Shown: piece by piece, positions 1 to 5,457 of the stretch
Layout of the letters: the number at the start of each line of letters is the position of its first letter
How positions within the stretch are numbered: the first letter of the stretch is position 1
NCBI GenBank assembly: GCA_023421635.1
Contig: JAEZSU010000101.1
Coordinates: 1 to 7,489 of the forward strand
Direction of reading: 5' to 3'
Source of the DNA: Actinomycetes bacterium
GTDB taxonomy: Bacteria; Actinomycetota; Actinomycetes; Actinomycetales; Microbacteriaceae
DNA: 7,489 bases
Notes under the pieces: generated by a model
Told to the model about the DNA's origin: nothing
Database searches by the model: none
The model's input: the letters and a program-made list of their open reading frames with translations, nothing else
Position numbers and translations under genes: made by a program

Positions 1-123
1 GCCGGACGGCGACATCGCGGTGACGGTGTACCCGGCGCCGGCGAATTCGCGTACGCATGCGGCGCCGATGCCGGAGCCGCCGCCGACGACGACGGCGACC
101 TTGGTGTGCGGGGTGTCAGTCAT
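1..123 (-). CDS. Short-chain dehydrogenase/reductase (SDR), N-terminal fragment
   Basis: Only the first 41 codons are in the window; the gene continues past the left edge. The visible protein has the start of an SDR Rossmann fold: a hydrophobic beta strand (residues 9-13), the dinucleotide-binding loop GGGSGIG (14-20), an alpha helix, and a second strand near 32-36. The usual Thr before the glycine loop (TGxxxGxG) is Val13 here. The start ATG at 123 has GGAG at 131-134, 7 nt upstream, and overlaps the 3' end of the TetR gene by 8 bp (ATGACTGA holds both the start and the TGA stop). The gene should therefore be co-transcribed and translationally coupled with the repressor. SDRs use NAD(P)(H) to oxidise or reduce alcohol/carbonyl groups, or act on ring diols. 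The substrate cannot be read from this fragment. A side-chain step feeding the adjacent aromatic pathway is an inference from position only. Confidence 0.85.
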   Translation of the reverse strand, partial: MTDTPHTKVAVVVGGGSGIGAACVREFAGAGYTVTAMSPSG

Positions 124-751
124 GCAGGTACTCCGAGAGGCGGGATTCGATGAGCAGTTCCATTGCGGTCGCGGCGAGCTCTGCGGCGTGCGCGAAGTCC
201 GTGTCGTCCCCGGCGGCGGCCGCCACCCGGAATCCGTCGGTGAGTGCACGGCCGAGGGTGGTCATGTCCCGCGCGAGCTGGCTCGCGACCTCCTCCGGCA
301 GGTCCGGGAATTCCCCCTCCAGCCGGCCCGAGAGGATCTCGAACATCTCCCGGCGGATGGCGAGGTACCGCTGCCGGGCCAGGTTGTCGGCGAGGCGGCG
401 TTCGAAGGCGAAGACGAGGCCGATGCTCCAGAACGCGGCGGCCGGGTCTGCGAGATCCGCCGATGCTGCGGCCGAGGAACCGATGCTGCGCCGGATCCGG
501 TCGCGGGTGCTTCCCCCGGCTGGGTTCGCCTCCTTCCACACCTCGAAGCAGTAGTCGAGGAGATCGACGAACAGCTGTTCCTTGTTCCGGAAGTGCCAGT
601 AGACCGAGCCGATCGGCAGGCCCGAGACTCTCGCGACGTCCGCCATCGTCGTCCCCTCGTACCCCGCCTCGACAGCGAGCGAGAGGACCCCCTCGAGGAT
701 GGCGCGTTTCGATTCCGCCGACGTGTGGTGTGTCGTCTTCCTCGGGGCCAC
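116..751 (-). CDS. TetR/AcrR-family transcriptional regulator
   Basis: This 211-residue protein is the normal size for TetR repressors. The N-terminal helix-turn-helix spans about residues 15-60: a helix with KRAILEGVLSLAVEAGY, then TTMADVARVSGLPIGSVYWHF (34-54), the classic TetR signature, followed by NKEQLF. The remaining ~150 residues are helical and variable, as expected for the ligand-binding and dimerisation domain; the ligand cannot be predicted. The GTG start at 751 is preferred because GAGGAG lies 5 nt upstream (757-762). A longer reading from a TTG at 817 would add 22 polar residues and start only a few bases from the TTCTAGA boxes. The gene is transcribed away from the aromatic operon and overlaps the SDR start by 8 bp. 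The likely role, by inference, is repression of the divergent catabolic operon and of itself through the boxes at 821-856, relieved by a pathway substrate or intermediate. The best-known mhp regulator, MhpR of E. coli, is IclR-type, so this is a different control protein. Confidence 0.93.
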   Translation of the reverse strand: MAPRKTTHHTSAESKRAILEGVLSLAVEAGYEGTTMADVARVSGLPIGSVYWHFRNKEQLFVDLLDYCFEVWKEANPAGGSTRDRIRRSIGSSAAASADLADPAAAFWSIGLVFAFERRLADNLARQRYLAIRREMFEILSGRLEGEFPDLPEEVASQLARDMTTLGRALTDGFRVAAAAGDDTDFAHAAELAATAMELLIESRLSEYLHD

Positions 752-756
752 GCGGT

Positions 757-762
757 CTCCTC
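757..762 (-). promoter_or_regulatory. Ribosome binding site that fixes the TetR start
   Basis: On the minus strand this reads GAGGAG, 5 nt before the GTG codon at 751. It decides between the GTG start and the longer TTG reading at 817. Confidence 0.7.
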
Positions 763-782
763 GTTCGGGCACGGTGTCGCAC

Positions 783-788
783 TTGACA
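783..788 (+). promoter_or_regulatory. Candidate -35 element of the rightward operon
   Basis: A perfect TTGACA lies about 35 bp upstream of the TTCTAGA boxes. The best -10 partner is weak: GAGGAT at 807-812 with an 18-bp spacer. If it is used, transcription would start close to 820 and the operator boxes would cover the start region, a good position for repression. On the opposite strand a TAGAAT hexamer (840-835) could serve as a -10 for the TetR gene, but it has no convincing -35. Promoter consensus in actinobacteria is loose, so this is only a candidate. Confidence 0.25.
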
Positions 789-820
789 CCCGCTGGGGTC
801 TGGCCCGAGGATATCAACGT

Positions 821-856
821 GTTCTAGAACGATGATTCTAGAGCGCCACTTCTAGA
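821..856. promoter_or_regulatory. Triple TTCTAGA operator array, 14-bp period
   Basis: TTCTAGA occurs at 822-828, 836-842 and 850-856, each copy starting exactly 14 bp after the previous one. The core TCTAGA is itself palindromic. The first copy sits in a perfect 10-bp palindrome, GTTCTAGAAC (821-830). Copies 1 and 2 form a 20-bp inverted repeat with 7-bp arms TCTAGAA (823-829) and TTCTAGA (836-842) around a 6-bp spacer, a typical size for a TetR-family operator. The array lies in the divergent control region between the TetR gene and the transporter gene. By eye, no other CTAG tetramer was noticed in the window, so three in 35 bp stands out. Assignment to this TetR protein is inferred from position. 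Confidence 0.75.
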
Positions 857-860
857 GGAT

Positions 861-903
861 GCGTCATGCGCCCTCAGGGTGACGCCGCAGCGTCGCGCGT
901 CAC
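861..903. repeat. Cluster of GCGTCA inverted repeats in the operon leader
   Basis: Four related half-sites lie in 43 bp. They are GCGTCA at 861-866, its complement TGACGC at 880-885, GCGTC at 890-894 and GCGTCAC at 897-903. The longest pairing is GTGACGC (879-885) with GCGTCAC (897-903), perfect 7-bp arms with an 11-bp spacer. The 880-885 segment could alternatively pair with 861-866, and GACGC (881-885) with 890-894 in a short 4-nt-loop hairpin. There is no downstream T run, so this is not an intrinsic terminator. It may be a second operator or a folded 5' leader. Its function is unknown. Confidence 0.45.
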
Positions 904-916
904 GGATTCCAGTTGC

Positions 917-923
917 AGAGAGG
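917..923 (+). promoter_or_regulatory. Ribosome binding site that fixes the transporter start
   Basis: AGAGAGG lies 5 nt before the ATG at 929. An in-frame ATG at 866 also has GAGG upstream (855-858), but those bases belong to the third operator box. The 866 start would add 21 polar residues that do not look like a transporter N-terminus. Confidence 0.6.
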
Positions 924-928
924 CTTCC

Positions 929-2290
929 ATGAGAATCACCGACCACATCGCCAACTCGAAGATGACGCCGTTGCAGATCCGCGCGGTCGTCATCTCGATC
1001 TTCCTCATCGTGCTCGACGGCTACGACGTCGCGCTCACCTCGTTCTCGGCCCCGTACCTGCAGCAGGGGTTCGGTGTCTCGAAGACCGAACTCGGCCTGG
1101 TGATGTCCGGAGCGCTGATCGGCATGCTCGTGGGATCCATCTTCATCGCGCCGCTGGCCGACCGCATCGGCCGCCGCAACATGGGCGTCATCGCCACGTC
1201 GACGATCGCCGTCGGCATGTTCGTCGGACCGTTCGCGACGGCGGAGCTCGGCACCGGGCTCCTCGTCCTCAGCCGCATCCTCACCGGCATCGGCGTCGGC
1301 GCGCTCGTCTCCGTGGTCGGCGTCATCCTCGCGGAGTACACCGCCAAGCGGGTCTACGCGATCGTCATGGGCATCTACGCTGCGGCGATCAACATCGGCG
1401 GGCTGCTCGGATCGACGATCATCGGACCGATGCTCGGCGAGTTCGGCTGGCAGTTCGGCTGGTGGGTCGGCTTCGGGCTGAGCGCCTTCGCCGCGCTGGT
1501 CACCTTCGCCTTCCTCCCCGAATCGCTTTCCTGGCTTGCCGCCGGCCGCCGCGGCGACTCGCTGGAGCGTCTCAATACCCTCCTGTCGAAGATGGGTCAG
1601 CCCGCGCTGAACGACCTTCCCGCCACCGAGACGGTCAAGGTCGTGAAGCGCCAGGGTGCCCTGCGGACGGTCTTCACCGGTCGCACCGGCGTCTACTCCG
1701 TCCTCATGATCGTCGGCTACGTCGCCTACATGATCAGCTTCTACTTCATGACGAACTGGGCCCCGGCCTCCGTGGCCACCGCCGCGCAGAACCCCGCCCT
1801 CGCCCCGCAGCTCGTCGCCGCCTTCAGCCTCGGCGGCATCCTCGGCACCGTCTGCTTCGGCTTCGTCGGCGGCAAGGTCAACCTGCGCGCGCTGACTGCG
1901 GGATTCCTGCTGCTCGCCACCATCTCGCTCGCTGCGTTCGGCCTGATCGGCCCGCAGATGCCGACGGCGTGGTGGACGCTGTTCGTCGCCTCGTTCTTCG
2001 TCTGTGCGGGGACCGCCGGGTTCTACTCGATCATCCCCAAGCTCTACCCGACGCTCGCCCGCTCGACCGGCTACGGCATCGTCATCGGCATCGGTCGCTT
2101 CGGCGGGATCGCCGCCCCCATCCTCGGCGGCGCCGTCTTCGACGCAGGCATGAGCATGGGAACCGCCTTCACGGTCTTCTCGCTTCCGATGCTGCTCTCG
2201 GCGATTCTCCTGATCGTCCTGCACATCGCCACCAAGCGCGCCGAGGCACGGGACCACGACTCCTCGGGTCGCGTGTCCGCGTCCGTCTGA
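929..2290 (+). CDS. MFS transporter, aromatic acid:H+ symporter (AAHS) type
   Basis: This 453-residue membrane protein has about 12 hydrophobic segments in two halves, joined by a polar central loop (about residues 200-245), the standard major facilitator layout. Transmembrane segment 1 carries DGYD (30-33), the acidic motif of aromatic acid:H+ symporters. The loop between segments 2 and 3 has DRIGRR (78-83), the MFS motif A. RILTGIGVG (116-124) matches motif B in segment 4, and PES (197-199) follows segment 6. The family imports aromatic acids such as 4-hydroxybenzoate or 3-(3-hydroxyphenyl)propionate (MhpT, HppK) with protons across the inner membrane. As first gene of the catabolic operon it probably imports the pathway substrate. 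The substrate itself is inferred from the downstream enzymes. A 65-bp gap follows before the dioxygenase, with a small GC-rich inverted repeat (2322-2333) but no T run. Confidence 0.92.
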   Translation: MRITDHIANSKMTPLQIRAVVISIFLIVLDGYDVALTSFSAPYLQQGFGVSKTELGLVMSGALIGMLVGSIFIAPLADRIGRRNMGVIATSTIAVGMFVGPFATAELGTGLLVLSRILTGIGVGALVSVVGVILAEYTAKRVYAIVMGIYAAAINIGGLLGSTIIGPMLGEFGWQFGWWVGFGLSAFAALVTFAFLPESLSWLAAGRRGDSLERLNTLLSKMGQPALNDLPATETVKVVKRQGALRTVFTGRTGVYSVLMIVGYVAYMISFYFMTNWAPASVATAAQNPALAPQLVAAFSLGGILGTVCFGFVGGKVNLRALTAGFLLLATISLAAFGLIGPQMPTAWWTLFVASFFVCAGTAGFYSIIPKLYPTLARSTGYGIVIGIGRFGGIAAPILGGAVFDAGMSMGTAFTVFSLPMLLSAILLIVLHIATKRAEARDHDSSGRVSASV

Positions 2291-2355
2291 CGCGGCATCC
2301 GATCCACACCGACAGCAAGGCGCCGGCACCGGCCGGCCGAAGAAGGGAAACCGAC

Positions 2356-3291
2356 ATGTCGCTCGCAGTCGCAGCACTGTCCCACGCGCCGTCCTACGGC
2401 AACGTCGACCCGGGTGGGAACACGTTCGCCGAGATCAACGACGCCATCGACGAGGTCAAGGCGTTCATCGCCGACTACGACCCCGAGGTGGTCGTGGTCT
2501 TCGGTCCCGACCACTTCAACGGTCAGCTCTACGCCAACATCCAGCCCTGGCTGGTCGGCGCCCAGGCCGAGGGCATCGGCGACTACGGCACGACCGAGGG
2601 TCCGATCCCCGTCGACAGCGAGACCGCTCGCGAATTGCACGCCCGCGTGCTCGAGCAGGGCATCGAGATCGGCCGCTCGGAGCGCATGACCGTCGACCAC
2701 GGTGTGCTGCAGCCGGTCAACTTCCTGTTCGGCAAGGACTTCACCCAGCCGATCGTCCCCGTCTTCGTGAACTCCCTCGGCCACCCACTGACCCCGATGT
2801 ACCGCGTGCGCGAGATGGGCGAGGCCTTCGGCCGCGCCGCGCAGGCGCTCGACAAGCGGGTGCTGTTCATCGCTTCGGGTGGCATCTCGCACGACCCGCC
2901 GATCCCGCGCTGGGAGGGTGCGCCCGGCACCCTCATGGAGCGCCTGATCGCCTACGCGCCCACCCGCGAGGAGCGCATCGAGCGCGAGAGCAAGATCGTC
3001 ACCGCGATCCAGAAGATCGCCGACGGCGACGGCTCGAGCGACCCGCTGAACGAGGAGTGGGACACCCTGCTGCTGGACACGTTCCGTTCGGGCGACCTGA
3101 CGCCGGTGGACACATGGGACAACGGCTGGTTCCTGGCCGAGGGCGGCTCCGCTGCGCACGAGATGCGCAGCTGGATCGCCGCATACGCCGCCCTGTCGAC
3201 GGCCGGTGCCTACGAGTTCCCGGTCGACCACTACTGGGCGGTCAAGGGCTGGGCGGCCGGGTTCGCGATCCAGGCGGCGCGCACGGCATGA
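2356..3291 (+). CDS. mhpB: Class III extradiol dioxygenase, 2,3-dihydroxyphenylpropionate 1,2-dioxygenase type (MhpB)
   Basis: This 311-residue protein is close in length to E. coli MhpB (314) and is colinear with it, as recalled. It keeps SHAP (9-12), FGPDHFNG (49-56), VDHGxxQP (113-120), VLFIASGGISHDPP (169-182) and, towards the C-terminus, HEMRSWIAAYAALST. In this LigB-superfamily group, His10 and His53 are the expected Fe(II) ligands. His115 and His179, catalytic in E. coli MhpB, fall at the same numbers here. The enzyme opens a catechol ring next to the hydroxyls using O2; the MhpB product is 2-hydroxy-6-oxonona-2,4-dienedioate. The ATG at 2356 has AAGGGA about 7 nt upstream, giving an N-terminus that matches the family. 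An apparent in-frame extension back to 913 only shadows the transporter. The TGA overlaps the next ATG by 4 bp. A related catechol substrate cannot be excluded. Confidence 0.93.
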   Translation: MSLAVAALSHAPSYGNVDPGGNTFAEINDAIDEVKAFIADYDPEVVVVFGPDHFNGQLYANIQPWLVGAQAEGIGDYGTTEGPIPVDSETARELHARVLEQGIEIGRSERMTVDHGVLQPVNFLFGKDFTQPIVPVFVNSLGHPLTPMYRVREMGEAFGRAAQALDKRVLFIASGGISHDPPIPRWEGAPGTLMERLIAYAPTREERIERESKIVTAIQKIADGDGSSDPLNEEWDTLLLDTFRSGDLTPVDTWDNGWFLAEGGSAAHEMRSWIAAYAALSTAGAYEFPVDHYWAVKGWAAGFAIQAARTA

Positions 3292-4181
3292 GCACGCTGA
3301 CCACGTTCTGGGAGGCGGTCGCCGACCTTCCGCACACCCTCCGCTACGTCCAGGTGGGCGACTGGCGCACCCGGGTCCTCGACATCGAGGCCGCCGGTGC
3401 GCCTGCGCGGGGCACCATCGTCCTCGCGAACGGCACCAGCGGGCACATCGAGGCGTGGACCCAGAACGTGCGCGCGTTCGCCGAGGCGGGCTTCCGCGTC
3501 ATCGGCTACGACTACCCCGGCCACGGCTACACCACGCTGACCGACCACGACCTCGAGATCCCCGAGTACGAAGCGCACCTCCTGGGGCTGCTCGACGCAC
3601 TGGGGCTCGACCGGGTGCACCTGGTGGGGGAGTCGCTCGGCGGGTGGCTCGCGGTCAAGTTCGCGCCGCACCATCCCGAGCGACTGCACACCGTGATCCT
3701 CAGCGCACCGGGCGGGCGGGTCGTCGGCGAGCAGCAGGTCGACAAAGCGCAATCCGTCAGCGCGAAGGCCGTCATGGAGCCCACGTTCGAGAACGTGCGC
3801 GCCCGCCTGCAGGTCGTCATCCACGATCCCGCGCGCATCACCGACGAACTCGTCAACGTGCGTCGCGCGATCTACGCCCAGGATCCCAGCGGCGAGAACA
3901 TGGCGCACATCTCGGTGCTGCGCCGGCCGGAACCGCGCTGGCGCAACCGGGTGACGGACGAGGACTTCGCCGCCATCCCGGTACCCGCGCTGTTCGTCTG
4001 GACCGACAACGAGCCCACCGGCGACGCCGCGGAGGGGCGCAGGCTCGCCGGTCTCATCCCCGACGGCGAGTACCTGCTCGTCGAAGGTGCGGCGCACTGG
4101 CCGCAGTGGGAGGGCGCCGAGCTGTTCAACGCGACCGCCACCGACTTCCTCATCCGACACAGCGAAGGGAGCGACGCATGA
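3288..4181 (+). CDS. mhpC: Alpha/beta-fold C-C bond hydrolase of meta-cleavage product (MhpC-like)
   Basis: This 297-residue alpha/beta hydrolase has a nucleophile elbow GESLGG with Ser116 and a C-terminal HWPQWE with catalytic His270. It then continues AELFNATATDFL, which parallels the E. coli MhpC ending HWAQWE...FNQLVLNFL. In the pathway it hydrolyses the ring-fission product to 2-hydroxypenta-2,4-dienoate and an acid (succinate if the substrate is the phenylpropionate series). Two positions differ from the usual pattern. The oxyanion-hole HG motif reads NG (48-49, within ANGTSGHIEAW). The catalytic-acid region, normally GxxDxxVP, reads WTDNEPTGD (238-246), where Glu242 aligns with the usual Asp and Asp240 is the alternative. 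The start overlaps the dioxygenase stop (ATGA at 3288), so translation is probably coupled; there is no strong separate ribosome binding site. The fold and context are solid, the exact substrate less so. Confidence 0.85.
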   Translation: MSTLTTFWEAVADLPHTLRYVQVGDWRTRVLDIEAAGAPARGTIVLANGTSGHIEAWTQNVRAFAEAGFRVIGYDYPGHGYTTLTDHDLEIPEYEAHLLGLLDALGLDRVHLVGESLGGWLAVKFAPHHPERLHTVILSAPGGRVVGEQQVDKAQSVSAKAVMEPTFENVRARLQVVIHDPARITDELVNVRRAIYAQDPSGENMAHISVLRRPEPRWRNRVTDEDFAAIPVPALFVWTDNEPTGDAAEGRRLAGLIPDGEYLLVEGAAHWPQWEGAELFNATATDFLIRHSEGSDA

Positions 4182-4972
4182 CGGTCGCATCCGAGACCGT
4201 CTCCGCGATCGCGCGCGAGCTGCACGACGCCAAATCCGGGGTGTACACGGTCCCCTATGTGAGCCCGCGCCTGCCCGAGCACGACCTCGAGTCGGCGTAC
4301 GCGATCTCGGAGGCCTTCGCGTCCCTGCGCGAGGAGGAGCTCGGCGTCCGCCGTGTCGGCCGCAAGGTGGGGCTGACCAACCCGCTCGTGCAGCAGCGCG
4401 TGGGGGTGTTCGAGCCCGACTACGGCATCATCCACGACGACATGGTCTTCGAGTCCGGTGTGGTGCTGCCGGCCTCCCGGTACAACCGACTGCTCATCGA
4501 GGCCGAGATCGCGTTCGTCCTGAAGGCCGATATCCTCGACCCGTCGCCGGAGGCGATCGCGGAGGCGATCGACTACGTCACCCCCGCGTTCGAGATCGTC
4601 GACTTCCGCTACCAGGGCAGCGTCGGCAAGATCGTCGACACCATCGCGGACAACGCCGGATGCAGCGGCCTCGTGCTCGGCGAGGAACGGCACCCCTACG
4701 GCGAGGTCGACCTCACGACGGTCGAGATGGTCATCACCGCCGGCGACGCCGAAATCACCCGCGGCGTCGGCAGCAACGTGCTGGGGGACCCCGTGAACGC
4801 CGTCCGCTGGCTCGCCGAGACCGCGATCCGCACCGGGCACCCGCTGCGTGCGGGCGAAGTGCTGCTGTCCGGTTCGATCGGCTACATCGAGCCCTGGCCG
4901 GCCGACATCGAATGCGTCGCGACGATCACCGGCCTCGGCCGCGTGCGCGCGACCGTGGACTCGAACCGCTGA
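4178..4972 (+). CDS. mhpD: 2-keto-4-pentenoate hydratase (MhpD-like)
   Basis: This 264-residue protein is close to the ~260-270 usual for the hydratase/decarboxylase branch of the fumarylacetoacetase-like superfamily. Characteristic stretches are GRKVGLTN (61-68) with Lys63, VGVFEPDYG (75-83), IEAEIAFVL (107-115) and PAFEIVDFRY (136-145). Glu108, Glu110 and Glu139 match the acidic metal-binding trio of the family. Near the C-terminus, GSNVLGDPVNAVRWLA and GEVLLSGSIG are also typical. It adds water to 2-hydroxypenta-2,4-dienoate to give 4-hydroxy-2-oxopentanoate. The start overlaps the hydrolase stop by 4 bp (ATGA at 4178) and has AAGGGAG 6 nt upstream (4165-4171). The related 4-oxalocrotonate decarboxylase has the same fold, but the MhpB/MhpC neighbours favour hydratase. 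Confidence 0.9.
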   Translation: MTVASETVSAIARELHDAKSGVYTVPYVSPRLPEHDLESAYAISEAFASLREEELGVRRVGRKVGLTNPLVQQRVGVFEPDYGIIHDDMVFESGVVLPASRYNRLLIEAEIAFVLKADILDPSPEAIAEAIDYVTPAFEIVDFRYQGSVGKIVDTIADNAGCSGLVLGEERHPYGEVDLTTVEMVITAGDAEITRGVGSNVLGDPVNAVRWLAETAIRTGHPLRAGEVLLSGSIGYIEPWPADIECVATITGLGRVRATVDSNR

Positions 4973-4986
4973 GGAAGGACCCGAGA

Positions 4987-5457
4987 ATGACCGATCATCG
5001 TGCTGTTCCCGCACTGGTGCGCGTGGAGATCGAGCAGCTCATCGCAGAGATGCTGTACCGGCTCGATCACAACCAGGCCGACACCACGTGGGAGCTCTAC
5101 ACCGAGGACGGCGTCTCCGTCGGCCCGATGGGCGAGATGGACCGCGAGGCCATGAAGGCGTGGGGCGCGAAGCGCGCTCAGCAGACCGACATCACCGGCC
5201 GTCACTTCATCGGGGGCATCCGGCTGATCGTCGGGGCGGACCCCGACGAGGTGCAGGGCACCGTGCAGTACCTCACGTTCCGCGACGCGCACGACCCGCA
5301 GACGCAGCCCGCTTCGGTGGGCGAGTTCCGCGAGGTCTACCGGCATACGGAGGACGGATGGCGGTACGCCCGTCGCGAGATCGTCCCGGTGTTCGGCGGG
5401 CAGGCTGCGGCCGCGCACGCCGCGCGCCTGGCCGGGCGCGAGGGGGCGGGGAAATGA
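4987..5457 (+). CDS. NTF2/SnoaL-like small protein of unknown role
   Basis: This 156-residue protein looks like a single cone-shaped NTF2/SnoaL-type domain. An N-terminal helical part (about 10-40) ends in WELYTEDGVSVGPMGE. Next comes a helix (MDREAMKAWGAKRA), then GRHFIGGIRL and alternating strand-like segments (VQGTVQYLTF, GEFREVYRHTEDGWRYARREIVPVF). The tail (about 138-156) is Ala/Arg/Gly-rich and probably disordered. The family includes ketosteroid-isomerase-like isomerases, polyketide cyclases, dehydratases and ring-hydroxylating oxygenase beta subunits, so no reaction can be assigned. It has its own AGGAAGG site (4972-4978, 8 nt before ATG), and its stop overlaps the aldolase start (ATGA at 5454). 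A place inside a coupled catabolic operon suggests a real pathway role. Candidates are isomerisation or tautomerisation of a dienol intermediate, or help to a neighbouring enzyme. All of these are inference. Confidence 0.8.
   Translation: MTDHRAVPALVRVEIEQLIAEMLYRLDHNQADTTWELYTEDGVSVGPMGEMDREAMKAWGAKRAQQTDITGRHFIGGIRLIVGADPDEVQGTVQYLTFRDAHDPQTQPASVGEFREVYRHTEDGWRYARREIVPVFGGQAAAAHAARLAGREGAGK

Noticed and set aside
752..817. Longer TetR protein from TTG at 817
   Set aside because: It would add 22 residues not typical of the family. GTG at 751 has GAGGAG at ideal spacing.
871..879. CCCTCAGGG palindrome in the leader
   Set aside because: It is a short single copy with a 1-nt centre. It is common by chance and gives no support for a site of its own.
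866..928. Transporter start at ATG 866
   Set aside because: GAGG at 855-858 could serve as a ribosome site, but it is part of the third operator box. The extra 21 residues are polar and not transporter-like, and ATG 929 has a better placed AGAGAGG.
2322..2333. GCCGG-CA-CCGGC inverted repeat after the transporter gene as a terminator
   Set aside because: The loop is too short for the full stem, no T run follows, and the next gene starts 23 bp later in the same direction. It is probably chance in GC-rich DNA.
913..2355. In-frame upstream extension of the dioxygenase frame through the transporter gene
   Set aside because: The extension is low-complexity Arg/His/Pro-rich shadow sequence. The ATG at 2356 has a good ribosome binding site and gives an N-terminus that matches MhpB.
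824..2377. Long minus-strand open frame (517 codons) opposite the transporter
   Set aside because: The translation is rich in Asp, Glu, Arg and Gly with no domain, as expected for the antisense of a high-GC coding gene. The plus strand encodes a clear MFS transporter here.
4549..4571. Tandem 11-bp repeat GGAGGCGATCG at 12-bp period
   Set aside because: It lies inside the hydratase gene and simply encodes EAIAEAI in a helix. There is no sign of a separate function.
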